Shown here one piece after another: positions 49,619 through 57,094 of a DNA stretch of 61,653 nucleotides. The position numbers were made by a program, and so were the translations under genes. The stretch is from Actinomycetota bacterium (GTDB taxonomy: Bacteria > Actinomycetota > Actinomycetes > Actinomycetales > Microbacteriaceae), in NCBI GenBank assembly GCA_013297625.1, contig JAAFHT010000005.1, positions 1-61,653 on the forward strand. Reading direction: 5' to 3'. Position 1 is the stretch's first letter; the number at the start of each line of letters is the position of its first letter. The notes under the pieces are model-generated. The model made no database searches. It saw only the letters and a list, made by a program, of their open reading frames with translations, and was not told the DNA's origin.

Positions 49619-50479
49619 ATGAAGCTCATGCGCCTCGGCCCCGCGGGCCACGAAAAGCCCGCCGTGCGCGTCGACGAGAAGACGTACGTGGACGTCTCTG
49701 ACATCACTCCCGACTTCGACGAGCGATTCTTCGCTGGCGGCGGGATGCTCGGCCTCGCGGCCGTCGTCGCTGGGCGTGTCGCGGCCGGCGCCGTGCATCC
49801 GTTCGGCGACCTACGCATTGGCGCCCCCATCGCTCGCCCGCACCAGATCTTGTGCATCGGGCTCAACTACTCCGATCACGCTGCGGAGTCGGGAATGCCC
49901 GTACCCGACGAGCCGATTCTCTTCACGAAGAGCCCGAACACGCTCGTGGGCCCGAACGACGACGTGCGCATGCCGCGCGGCGCGACGAAGCTCGACTGGG
50001 AGGTCGAGCTGGGCATCGTCATCGGCACGCGCACGAGCTACCTTGACTCGCCCGAGCAGGCCCGCGACCACATCGCCGGATACGTCGTCGCGAACGACGT
50101 GAGCGAACGCGCCTTTCAGATCGAGCGGGGCGGGCAGTGGTCGAAGGGCAAGTCGGCCGAGACGTTCAACCCGACGGGGCCCTGGCTGGCCACGCCCGAC
50201 GAGCTCGACGACGTCATGAACCTCGGAATGTGGCTCGACGTCAACGGCGAGCGCCGTCAGACCGGCACCACCTCGACGATGGTCTTTGACCCGTGGTTCA
50301 TCGTGCGCTACCTCAGCCAGTTCCTGGTGCTCGAGCCCGGCGACCTCATCAACACGGGCACACCTCCGGGCGTCGGCCTCGGGATGACCCCGCCGACCTA
50401 CCTGCAAGTGGGCGACGTCATGCGGCTGGGCATCGACGGGCTCGGCGAGCAGCAACAGACGGTGATCTCGCCGCGCTAG
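49619..50479 (+). CDS. fumarylacetoacetate hydrolase-family protein
   Basis: A 286-residue protein. PHQILCIGLNYSDHAAESG, FTKSPNTLVGP and KLDWEVELGIVIG, with the metal-binding acidic residues of the E-x-E-D set, are FAH-family landmarks, as is INTGTPPGVGLGM near the end. Members cleave C-C bonds of oxo acids or hydrate/decarboxylate them, for example 2-hydroxyhepta-dienedioate isomerases or acylpyruvases. With the P450 and SDR it suggests a small catabolic route. Ends 10 nt from the convergent TetR gene. Confidence 0.9.
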   Translation: MKLMRLGPAGHEKPAVRVDEKTYVDVSDITPDFDERFFAGGGMLGLAAVVAGRVAAGAVHPFGDLRIGAPIARPHQILCIGLNYSDHAAESGMPVPDEPILFTKSPNTLVGPNDDVRMPRGATKLDWEVELGIVIGTRTSYLDSPEQARDHIAGYVVANDVSERAFQIERGGQWSKGKSAETFNPTGPWLATPDELDDVMNLGMWLDVNGERRQTGTTSTMVFDPWFIVRYLSQFLVLEPGDLINTGTPPGVGLGMTPPTYLQVGDVMRLGIDGLGEQQQTVISPR

Positions 50480-50489
50480 GCCGTCGCGC

Positions 50490-51053
50490 CTATCGCGCGG
50501 GAGTGGTGACGCCCTTCGCCCACGTGGTGATCACCGATCGCGTCGCGTCGCGCGGGGCGAGCCGGCCAGCGGCAACTTGTTCCCAGGCCGTGAAGACGAG
50601 AGCGTGCAAGCTTGCGGCGAGCCACACGGCCGACAGCGCAGGGTCAAGGGCTCCGGTGCGCTGACCTCGGCGCAAGGCGTCTTCGAGCTCCGCATCCATC
50701 GCCGCAATCTCGGGTGGTGTCTCGGGCAGAAACAAGCTCGCCCGCACGATGAAAAGCAATTGCGGCCCGAGCTCGATGAGCTCGGTGACGTACCCCCTGA
50801 GGGTGGTTGCAGCGTCGGCGGAGGGGTCGGTGAACCAGCCGTTGCTGTCCTGATCGGCCCACACCCGTTCGAGAGCCGAGAGCGCCTGCGATGCGATGGC
50901 GTCAACGAGGTCGTCGCGCCGGGGAAACCGCCGATGCAGGGTCGATCGACTCGAGCCAACCGCTACCGCGAGTTCTTGCATCGTCGCAGAGGGATGGTGC
51001 ACCAGGTGCGCAGCCAGGTCGGCGAGCGAGGGATCGTCGGGAGCATCGGCCAT
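50490..51053 (-). CDS. TetR/AcrR-family regulator
   Basis: A 187-residue regulator with a helix-turn-helix at about 10-50 (ATMQELAVAVGSSRSTLHRRF) and an all-helical effector domain. Divergent from the DUF418 membrane-protein gene. Its leaderless -10 box is overlapped by one arm of an inverted repeat, consistent with autorepression and repression of the DUF418 gene. Confidence 0.88.
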   Translation of the reverse strand: MADAPDDPSLADLAAHLVHHPSATMQELAVAVGSSRSTLHRRFPRRDDLVDAIASQALSALERVWADQDSNGWFTDPSADAATTLRGYVTELIELGPQLLFIVRASLFLPETPPEIAAMDAELEDALRRGQRTGALDPALSAVWLAASLHALVFTAWEQVAAGRLAPRDATRSVITTWAKGVTTPAR

Positions 51054-51054
51054 G

Positions 51055-51090
51055 ACACGAGTCTAGCGCCAAACGGTACTCGTGTGTACC
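51055..51090. promoter_or_regulatory. nested inverted repeats between tetR and the DUF418 gene
   Basis: ACACGAGT (51055-51062) and ACTCGTGT (51078-51085) are perfect 8-bp arms 15 nt apart; GGTAC (51075-51079) and GTACC (51086-51090) form a second palindrome. The first overlaps the tetR -10 box (TAGACT, minus strand 51060-51065, 6 nt before its ATG). The second overlaps a possible TACCAT -10 (51087-51092) of the DUF418 gene. Confidence 0.6.
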
Positions 51091-51120
51091 ATCTGACACA
51101 TAAATGTCTCACCTGCGCCC

Positions 51121-52290
51121 GTGGCCGCCACCGACCGTATTTCGCTGCTCGATCAGCTGCGCGGGTTCGCCTTGCTCGGCATCGTGCTCGTTAACCTGCC
51201 CTTCTTGGGCATCACGAACGCCGGCCTCACGGCAGAGGTCGCCACCACTCCGCTCGACGCGACGGTGGCGTTTCTTATCGTGACCCTCGCGCAAGGCAAG
51301 TTCTACCTGCTCTTCGCCTTCCTCTTCGGCTACAGCGCAGCCCTCTTGCTGCGCAATGATGGCCAATCAAGCCGAGCCGCCTACGCGCGGCGGATGCTCG
51401 GCCTCTTCGTGCTCGGAGCCTTTCACGCCGTCTTCTTCTTCATCGGTGACATCCTCATTAGCTACGCCGTGCTCGGGATGCTGTTGCTGGTGTTCGTGCG
51501 CCGTTCGACCCGCACTCTGCTCGTGACCGCGGCGGTCAGCCTCGTGCTCGCGGCGGGAGTTCTCGTGCTCATCGTGCTCGACGCCCTCGAGACCGGCATC
51601 ACCGATGCCGGCATCGTGCTCAGCCCCGCCGACTTCGACCGTGTGCTTGCTGAGGGCTCGTTCATCGAGGCCGCGGCGGGTCGGCTCGAGGTATTGCCCG
51701 AGGCATTGATCTTTCAAGTGGCGATCAACTGGCTTCCGGCGTTCGCAATGTTCGCCCTCGGCCTCGCCGCCGCGCGCACCGCTCTCTTCAGCGAGCCCCA
51801 GCGCTTCACTCGCGTCTGGCGTCGGATGATCGTGGTCGCGCTCGTCGTCGGCCTCCCGCTCGCCGCCCTCTCTGGCTGGCTGCAGGTGATCTCAAGTGAC
51901 CCCACCGGTATCGACCAAGTTCTCGGTGTAGCGCTGGGCTTCTTCGCTGCGCCCGCGCTCACGATCGGCTACGTCGGCGCCTTCGCTCTGCTGACCTCGA
52001 CGCGGTGGGCGAGAGGCTTCGCGCCAGCCGGAAAGGCGTCGCTGTCGATCTACCTGGCCGAGTCGGTGATTCTCTCGGCAGTCTTCTGCGGGTGGGGCCT
52101 GGGGCTCTTTGGCCAGGTCTCCGTCGTTGTCGCCGCCGCGATGGCCATCGCCACGTGGGTCGTGCTCGATGGAGCGGCAGCGCTGTGGCTGCGGCACCAC
52201 CGCTACGGACCGATGGAGTACCTGCTTCGATGGGTCACCACGCTGCGGCGGCCGGTCTCGGCGCTGAGCAGCTCCGTTACCGAGAGCTGA
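51121..52290 (+). CDS. DUF418 membrane protein
   Basis: A 389-residue membrane protein with about ten helices. It opens RISLLDQLRGFALLGIVLVNLPF, the start motif of the YeiB/DUF418 group, and ends with the C-terminal DUF418 domain containing TSTRWARGFAPAGKASLSIYLAESV. A role in transport or acyl transfer at the membrane is suspected for the family, but none is proven. Start is a GTG at 51121 without a clear ribosome binding site. Ends by overlapping the convergent TetR gene by 14 bp. Confidence 0.85.
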   Translation: MAATDRISLLDQLRGFALLGIVLVNLPFLGITNAGLTAEVATTPLDATVAFLIVTLAQGKFYLLFAFLFGYSAALLLRNDGQSSRAAYARRMLGLFVLGAFHAVFFFIGDILISYAVLGMLLLVFVRRSTRTLLVTAAVSLVLAAGVLVLIVLDALETGITDAGIVLSPADFDRVLAEGSFIEAAAGRLEVLPEALIFQVAINWLPAFAMFALGLAAARTALFSEPQRFTRVWRRMIVVALVVGLPLAALSGWLQVISSDPTGIDQVLGVALGFFAAPALTIGYVGAFALLTSTRWARGFAPAGKASLSIYLAESVILSAVFCGWGLGLFGQVSVVVAAAMAIATWVVLDGAAALWLRHHRYGPMEYLLRWVTTLRRPVSALSSSVTES

Positions 52291-52852
52291 CGACGTCGAG
52301 CACGGTGCGGGCGCGCGGGAGGGCATCCCGAACCCGATCGGCGAGCGTCGGCCCGTTGTTGTCGGCGAGCCACGAGTGCAAGGCCCGCACGAAAATCGCG
52401 AAGCCGATGGCCGAGAGCACTTCGGCGTCGTCGGCGGTGAAGCCCCGCTCGATGAGGGCGGTCGCAACGCCCTGCTGCCAGCGCGCCTGCTTCGCGAGTT
52501 CACGGCCGGTCAAGGCCACGTCGGTCTCGATGATGCGCTGACGCGCGGTGAGCACGGAGCGTTGAGGCTGCATGACCTCGGCCAGTTGGGTGAGGGTACG
52601 TTGCATGAGTTCGGCGGCGGAGACGGGCCCGGTGGGCTCGGCGATGGAGGCGAGCATGCCAGGCAGCACGGTGTCGTCGTCGGCGAACAGCACTTCTTCT
52701 TTGTCACTGAAGTGACGAAAGAAGGTGCGCGCTGTCACGCCCGCTCGAGCCGCAATGTGGTCGACGGTCGTGCTGTGGTAGCCGTGCTCGGCGAAGAGCG
52801 TGACGGCGGAGTCGACGAGTCGCGCGCGAGAGTCTTCGGGCCAGCGGGGCAT
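52277..52852 (-). CDS. TetR/AcrR-family regulator
   Basis: A 191-residue regulator. The N-terminal helix-turn-helix is SAVTLFAEHGYHSTTVDHIAARAGVTARTFFRHFSDKEEVLF at about 14-55. The C-terminal domain is the helical type with RQRIIETDVALTGRELAKQARW. It is divergent from a small membrane-protein gene, with repeats in between. Its 3' end overlaps the convergent DUF418 gene by 14 bp. Leaderless TAGAAT promoter. Confidence 0.9.
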   Translation of the reverse strand: MPRWPEDSRARLVDSAVTLFAEHGYHSTTVDHIAARAGVTARTFFRHFSDKEEVLFADDDTVLPGMLASIAEPTGPVSAAELMQRTLTQLAEVMQPQRSVLTARQRIIETDVALTGRELAKQARWQQGVATALIERGFTADDAEVLSAIGFAIFVRALHSWLADNNGPTLADRVRDALPRARTVLDVVSSR

Positions 52853-52858
52853 GTGCCC

Positions 52859-52864
52859 ATTCTA
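52859..52864 (-). promoter_or_regulatory. -10 box, leaderless promoter of the second tetR
   Basis: TAGAAT on the minus strand, 6 nt before the ATG at 52852. Confidence 0.6.
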
Positions 52865-52870
52865 GTGTTG

Positions 52871-52921
52871 TGTCAGATCATGACATCATTTAGTCTGTTG
52901 TCTCGACAGTTCATGACATCA
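52871..52921. promoter_or_regulatory. palindrome plus direct repeats, candidate TetR operators
   Basis: TGTCA-GATCA-TGACA (52871-52885) is a palindrome in the spacer/-35 region of the tetR promoter. TCATGACATCA occurs at 52878-52888 and again at 52911-52921, 33 bp apart, about three helical turns. The second copy lies 14 bp before the small membrane-protein start, so one regulator could cover both promoters. Confidence 0.65.
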
Positions 52922-52935
52922 GAAGGCGTGTCCCC

Positions 52936-53316
52936 ATGCTCGTTATCTCGCTGCTGCTCAACATCGCGGTGCTCATCCCCGTCGTCACTGTGCTCGTGAT
53001 CGGGGCACGACGCGGCGTCAACTCTGCTGCACAGGCGCCGTGGGGCGAGCGCACGCCAGCCCGCGACATCCTTCTCGCTATCTACATCGCGATTCTCGTC
53101 GTATCGATCGCGCTGCTCGCGGGCGTGGCTCTCGGGGGTGCGACCGTCGCGATCGAGGCCGCCGCGGCGGCGTTGTTCACCGTGCAGATCGTCTACAAGG
53201 CGCTCACCGCGGTGACGGTTCGGGATGCCCTGCGCAACCCCGTTGTGCTCTCCAACCTCGGCATCGCCGTCGTACACGGGGTCACCGTCGCGACGCTCGC
53301 GCCTGGGCTGATCTAG
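52936..53316 (+). CDS. small membrane protein, putative TetR target
   Basis: A 126-residue protein with four hydrophobic segments (LVISLLLNIAVLIPVVTVLVI, ILLAIYIAILVVSIALLAGV, ATVAIEAAAAALFTVQIVY, VVLSNLGIAVVHGVTVATLA). I do not recognise the family. AGAAGG lies 10 nt before the ATG. The divergent TetR gene and the repeats between them suggest it is the regulated target. Its stop shares CTAG with the convergent VOC gene. Confidence 0.7.
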   Translation: MLVISLLLNIAVLIPVVTVLVIGARRGVNSAAQAPWGERTPARDILLAIYIAILVVSIALLAGVALGGATVAIEAAAAALFTVQIVYKALTAVTVRDALRNPVVLSNLGIAVVHGVTVATLAPGLI

Positions 53317-53738
53317 TCCTCGTGCACGAAGCGCAGTAGGTAGCCGTCAGGGTCGCATACCAAGAACTCCCACTGCGCGATGGTCGCGCCGCGCGAGACA
53401 TACTCGGTGCGGCGAAGGGGACGAAAGAGGGTTGCGCCGGTGGCCTCGAGCTGTCGCGCAAGACTGCCAGGGTCAGGATGCTCGATCTCGAAGTTGACCC
53501 CGCGCCCGAAGGGGGCCTCGAGCTCACCAGTGATCCACCCGCCCGGCTCGATCTCTTCAAGCATGATGAGGCTCGTGCCCAGGCGAACGAGTGCGAACTC
53601 GGGATCACTGCGGCGATCGACAACCTCGAAACCGACCGCATCGACATAGAAGCGGAGCGAGGCGACGACGTCGGTGACGAGCAGCTCGGGCACGAGCCCG
53701 GGCCAGCTCTCAATGCCATCGGGCCCCCGGCGATCCAT
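53313..53738 (-). CDS. VOC-family protein (glyoxalase/bleomycin-resistance superfamily)
   Basis: A 141-residue protein made of two beta-alpha-beta-beta-beta modules: PELLVTDVVASLRFYVDAVGF and FEIEHPDPGSLARQLEATGATLFRPLRR, ending EFLVCDPDGYLLRFVHED. The final Glu-less VHED and the DPDGY turn are typical. Members bind small molecules or antibiotics or act as metal-dependent lyases; the metal ligands are not clear here. Leaderless promoter. Overlaps the convergent gene by CTAG. Confidence 0.85.
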   Translation of the reverse strand: MDRRGPDGIESWPGLVPELLVTDVVASLRFYVDAVGFEVVDRRSDPEFALVRLGTSLIMLEEIEPGGWITGELEAPFGRGVNFEIEHPDPGSLARQLEATGATLFRPLRRTEYVSRGATIAQWEFLVCDPDGYLLRFVHED

Positions 53739-53744
53739 AGCCCG

Positions 53745-53750
53745 ATTCTA
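53745..53750 (-). promoter_or_regulatory. -10 box, leaderless promoter of the VOC gene
   Basis: TAGAAT on the minus strand, 6 nt before the ATG at 53738. Confidence 0.6.
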
Positions 53751-53792
53751 GGAGCGCAGGGCCAGGCTGAGAATCGGCGGGGAGTCGTCGGC

Positions 53793-53818
53793 ATCCCAAC
53801 CGACTAGTCGGTCGGGAT
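53793..53818. promoter_or_regulatory. 26-bp palindromic TetR operator
   Basis: Two 13-bp arms match at 12 positions, around a perfect 14-bp core ACCGACTAGTCGGT, with outer ATCCC/GGGAT. It ends 14 bp before the tetR ATG at 53833, directly upstream of an AACAAT box (53821-53826) that is 6 nt before that ATG. The position fits autorepression of the tetR-GAP operon. Confidence 0.85.
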
Positions 53819-53832
53819 GGAACAATCAGGTC

Positions 53833-54342
53833 ATGACCGCACGCATGGTGATCCTCGATGCCGCACGGAGTTACGCCTCGACACACGGCCGGTTGCCCTC
53901 TCTCGACGTTCTGGCCGCCGAAGCGGGAGTCTCGAAGGGCGGCTTGATGCACCACTTCTCCAGCCGCTCCTCTCTCGTGGCCGCGCTGATCGTCGCGGTG
54001 CTCGACGAGACAGATCGTGAGTTGAGCGACGCCTCCGCGCGCGGCGAGGTCGTCCATACCTGGTTGCGCCTGTCGGCGCAGACCGTGGTCGGCGGAACCC
54101 CGCTCACAACGCTCGCGGTAGTCACCTTCGGCGCGAACGATGACTTGGGCGACACGGTTGAGCAGATTCGTGATGCCACCGAGCGATGGGAATCCCTGCT
54201 CGCGGCCGAACTGGGCTCGCTCGAGAAGGCACGAATGGTGCGGCTGATCGGTGACGGCATGGTGCTCGGTCGCCTCATTGACGACCGCGCTCCGGTCGTG
54301 ACCACCGAGCAGGTCATGGCGGTGGTGGGGAGGGCGTCGTGA
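53833..54342 (+). CDS. TetR/AcrR-family regulator
   Basis: A 169-residue regulator. The helix-turn-helix is LPSLDVLAAEAGVSKGGLMHHFSSRSSLVAAL at about 21-52. The C-terminal domain is short, with TLAVVTFGANDDLGDTVEQI. It starts an operon with the GAP-family gene (GTGA overlap), which is its probable target. A long palindrome immediately upstream is the likely operator. Confidence 0.9.
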   Translation: MTARMVILDAARSYASTHGRLPSLDVLAAEAGVSKGGLMHHFSSRSSLVAALIVAVLDETDRELSDASARGEVVHTWLRLSAQTVVGGTPLTTLAVVTFGANDDLGDTVEQIRDATERWESLLAAELGSLEKARMVRLIGDGMVLGRLIDDRAPVVTTEQVMAVVGRAS

Positions 54343-55013
54343 GTGCCGAACTGCTCGCGCTCATCGCGGGCCTCGCTTTGCTCGACTCGCTCAACCCCGC
54401 CACGATGGTGGCGGTCGCGCTGATCTTGCTCACCGCGCAACGCCGACCGGCACTCACGGCCGCCGCAGTCGTCGTGGGCGCGGCGCTCACTGTCGCGACA
54501 GTGGGCGCGGTTCTCTTTCTCTCGGCCGGCGCCGTGGCTGGGGCCGTCGACGGTGTACTGATTGGCCTGCGGGTTGTGGCGTTTGGTGCGGCCGGCACGG
54601 CGCTGGTGATCGCGGGCGTGCGTCGCCTGCGTGATCGCCCGCGTCGACCCCTCGAGCTACCGCCGTGGTTCTCGCCGGCAACGGCTCTGCCCTTCGGCGT
54701 CATGGTCACGGCCGCCGACCTGCCGAACGCCTTTCCGTACTTCATTGCCATCGAACGGATGCTCGCCGCCGACACCGACGTCGCCACGGGCCTGCTCGTC
54801 ATCGCGGTCTACGCCGTCATCTACTGCGTGCCGTGTCTCGTGCTCCTCGGCGTGGGGCTCGTGAGTCGGGATCGCACGCGGTCGTGGCTGCAGACCGTGA
54901 CGCGCCGCTTCACCGAAGGGGTCGTGCGGCGCTCGGTGCTCGCGGCCGTGCTGCTCATGGTGACCGGGGTAGTTGTGGCGAGCATCCCGTTCGTGCTGAT
55001 GGCGATCGCCTGA
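54339..55013 (+). CDS. GAP-family (SfLAP) membrane protein
   Basis: A 224-residue protein with six membrane helices and the LysE-like layout of the Sap/GAP family (PF11139). LLDSLNPATMVAVALILLTAQRRP and PFGVMVTAADLPNAFPYFIAIERML are the paired half-helix motifs. Mycobacterial relatives help deliver glycolipids to the envelope (family knowledge). The GTG overlaps the tetR stop (GTGA). A regulated exporter is the simplest reading. Confidence 0.88.
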   Translation: MSAELLALIAGLALLDSLNPATMVAVALILLTAQRRPALTAAAVVVGAALTVATVGAVLFLSAGAVAGAVDGVLIGLRVVAFGAAGTALVIAGVRRLRDRPRRPLELPPWFSPATALPFGVMVTAADLPNAFPYFIAIERMLAADTDVATGLLVIAVYAVIYCVPCLVLLGVGLVSRDRTRSWLQTVTRRFTEGVVRRSVLAAVLLMVTGVVVASIPFVLMAIA

Positions 55014-55021
55014 CAAAGAGA

Positions 55022-55059
55022 GCCCCGCCGCGAAGACCACCACGGCCTCGCGACGGGGC
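55022..55059. terminator. hairpin between convergent genes, probable two-way terminator
   Basis: GCCCCGCCGCGA (55022-55033) pairs with TCGCGACGGGGC (55048-55059) at 11 of 12 positions around a 14-nt loop. There is no T-run, as is common in high-GC genomes. Confidence 0.55.
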
Positions 55060-55077
55060 CCCGCCCGTGGGTGACGC

Positions 55078-56310
55078 TCAGCTGCGCGGAATCAACCGCT
55101 GCAACTGCGTCACGTGGCCCGGCTCGAGCTCGTGCAGCGACTTTACGCCGAGCAAGCGCATTGTGCGCGCAACCTGATCGCCGAGAATCTGAATCGTACG
55201 GTCAACTCCGTCGCGTCCGCCAGCCATGAGGCCATACAAATACGCTCGGCCGATGAGCGTGAAGCGCGCTCCGAGAGCGACGGAGGCCACGATGTCGGCG
55301 CCCGACATGATGCCGGTGTCGAGGTGCACTTCGGTGTCTGTGCCGACCTCGCGCACGACCTGAGGCAGCAGGTGGAACGGGATGGGCGCGCGGTCGAGCT
55401 GCCGACCGCCGTGGTTCGAGAGGGTGATGCCGTCGACGCCGAGCGCCGTGAGGCGCTTGGCGTCATCCACCGTCTGAACGCCCTTGACGACGAGCTTGCC
55501 GGGCCACTGCTCTTTGATCCACTTCAGGTCGTCGTAGGTGACGGTGGGGTCGAACATCGCGTCGAGCAGTTCGCCGACGGTGCCGTTCCAGCTCGAGAGG
55601 CTCGCGAAAGCGAGGGGTTCGGTGGTCAAGAAGTCCCACCACCACCACGGGCGGGGGATGGCGTTGACAATCGTGCCCATCGTGAGCGCCGGCGGAATCG
55701 AGAAGCCGTTGCGCTTATCGCGCAAGCGTGCGCCCGCGACGGGCACGTCGACGGTGACGAGCAACGTGTCGAAGCCCGCGGCCGCCGCACGCTCGACGAG
55801 CTGCATCGAGCGCTCGCGGTCTTTCCACATGTAGAGCTGAAACCAGTTGCGGCCGTCGGGCGCCGCATCGCGCACGCCCTCGATGCTCGTTGTTCCCATC
55901 GTCGAGAGCGAGAACGGGATGCCCGCCGCGGCCGCCGCGGTCGCCCCCGCAATCTCGCCCTCGGTGTGCATCATGCGCGTGAAGCCCGTGGGCGCAATGC
56001 CGAAGGGCAGCTCGACCCGCTTGCCGAGAACATCCCAGCCGGTGTCGACCTGGCTCACGTCGCGCAGGATCGCCGGGTGAAACTCGATGTCGTCGAACGC
56101 CTGGCGTGCGCGCCCGAGGCTCAGCTCGGCTTCTGCCGCACCCTCGGTGTAGTCGAAGGGGGCCTTGGGCGTGCGACGCTGCGCGATCGCGCGCAGGTCG
56201 TGGATCGTGAGCGCACCCTGCAAGCGGCGCTTCTTCGCGTTGAGCTCTCGCTTCTTGAAGCGCATGAGCGGCGCGAGCTCTTTCGGGCGCGGAAAGCGGC
56301 GTTTCACCAT
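55078..56310 (-). CDS. lldD: FMN-dependent alpha-hydroxy acid dehydrogenase, L-lactate dehydrogenase type
   Basis: A 410-residue protein of the FMN alpha-hydroxy acid dehydrogenase family. SNHGGRQLD places the catalytic His at 300 with Arg303 beside it; [19 protein letters not shown] and [10 protein letters not shown] are FMN-site landmarks. [14 protein letters not shown] and [19 protein letters not shown] form the rest of the barrel. Long central loop ([20 protein letters not shown]) as in LldD. It oxidises L-lactate to pyruvate. The FCD regulator gene precedes it by 3 nt, forming an lldR-lldD-like operon; no lactate permease is next to it. Confidence 0.9.
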   Translation of the reverse strand: MVKRRFPRPKELAPLMRFKKRELNAKKRRLQGALTIHDLRAIAQRRTPKAPFDYTEGAAEAELSLGRARQAFDDIEFHPAILRDVSQVDTGWDVLGKRVELPFGIAPTGFTRMMHTEGEIAGATAAAAAGIPFSLSTMGTTSIEGVRDAAPDGRNWFQLYMWKDRERSMQLVERAAAAGFDTLLVTVDVPVAGARLRDKRNGFSIPPALTMGTIVNAIPRPWWWWDFLTTEPLAFASLSSWNGTVGELLDAMFDPTVTYDDLKWIKEQWPGKLVVKGVQTVDDAKRLTALGVDGITLSNHGGRQLDRAPIPFHLLPQVVREVGTDTEVHLDTGIMSGADIVASVALGARFTLIGRAYLYGLMAGGRDGVDRTIQILGDQVARTMRLLGVKSLHELEPGHVTQLQRLIPRS

Positions 56311-56313
56311 GGA

Positions 56314-56994
56314 TCAGTCCTCTTTGTGTTGTGAGTCGTAGCGGGCGAGCAGCCGGTCGCGCGCGCCCTCGATGTGCGCGCGCGTGAGCTGGCCAGCGAG
56401 GTCGGGGTCACCCACGGCAACGGCGTCGAGAATGCCCTGGTGTTGGGCGACGACGTCGTCGAGCGCGAGCAGTCGGTGGGCCTGCACTTGGCCCGTGCAC
56501 AGTTCGATCTCGCCCATGAGCAAGGCGTGCAGGCGCGCGAGCCGGGGAGAATGCTGCGCCTCGACGAGAGCACGGTGAAAGGCGATGTCCGCGCGGGCCA
56601 AAGGCCCTGAGCGGTCAGCGGTCGTAGCGTCTGAGGCGGCGTCGACGAGCATCCGTTGCGCCGCGATGGCGGCGATCGGTACCACGCCGTCGGCCGCGAG
56701 CGTGCGCAGCGCAGCTTCTTCGACAATGGCGCGGTTGGCATAAAGGTCGACGATGTCGTCGCGCAGGAGCTCGGGCACGCGCGCGGTCTTGTGGGCCTCG
56801 CGCCGCAGCAGCCCGTCGGCGACGAGTCGCTCGAGCGCGACCTTGGCGGTCGGGCGTGCGACGCCGAAGCGGTCGGCGATGGCCTGCTCGGTCACGGCGG
56901 CTCCGGGCGCCTCGCGCTGGCTCAGGATGCTCTCGCGCAGCGCTTCGTACACCGCATCGGGCACGCGCGTCACGGCGAGGGCGTCACTGCTCAT
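56314..56994 (-). CDS. GntR-family regulator, FCD subfamily (LldR/FadR-like)
   Basis: A 226-residue regulator: winged helix at about 10-75 (VYEALRESILSQREAPGAAVTEQAIADRFGVARPTAKVALERLVADGLL) and an FCD effector domain of six helices with its metal-binding Asp and His residues (ADIAFHRALVEAQ, AQHQGIL, AHIEGARDRLL). It is first in an operon with lldD, so lactate is the likely effector. A palindrome at its promoter matches the FadR-type consensus. Leaderless TACTGT box 7 nt before the ATG. Confidence 0.9.
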   Translation of the reverse strand: MSSDALAVTRVPDAVYEALRESILSQREAPGAAVTEQAIADRFGVARPTAKVALERLVADGLLRREAHKTARVPELLRDDIVDLYANRAIVEEAALRTLAADGVVPIAAIAAQRMLVDAASDATTADRSGPLARADIAFHRALVEAQHSPRLARLHALLMGEIELCTGQVQAHRLLALDDVVAQHQGILDAVAVGDPDLAGQLTRAHIEGARDRLLARYDSQHKED

Positions 56995-57001
56995 GCGGGC
57001 G

Positions 57002-57007
57002 ACAGTA
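57002..57007 (-). promoter_or_regulatory. -10 box, leaderless promoter of the FCD regulator-lldD operon
   Basis: TACTGT on the minus strand, 7 nt before the ATG at 56994. Confidence 0.55.
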
Positions 57008-57012
57008 GCAGA

Positions 57013-57051
57013 TTGTTATACAAGTGCACGAGCCCCAATCTGGTTGTACAG
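57013..57051. promoter_or_regulatory. FadR-type operator and a second half-matching site
   Basis: TTGTTATACAA (57013-57023) fits the FadR-subfamily consensus T-n-GT-N3-AC-n-A exactly and sits in the -10/-35 spacer of the regulator promoter. TGGTTGTACAG (57041-57051) keeps GT-N3-AC 28 bp away. The spacing suggests co-operative binding by the FCD regulator. Confidence 0.75.
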
Positions 57052-57082
57052 CGTGGAGTGTCCCGGCGCTGAGTCGAAGCCC

Positions 57083-57088
57083 TACGCT
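57083..57088 (+). promoter_or_regulatory. -10 box, leaderless promoter of the aldo/keto reductase
   Basis: TACGCT, 6 nt before the GTG at 57095. Confidence 0.6.
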
Positions 57089-57094
57089 CGAAGA

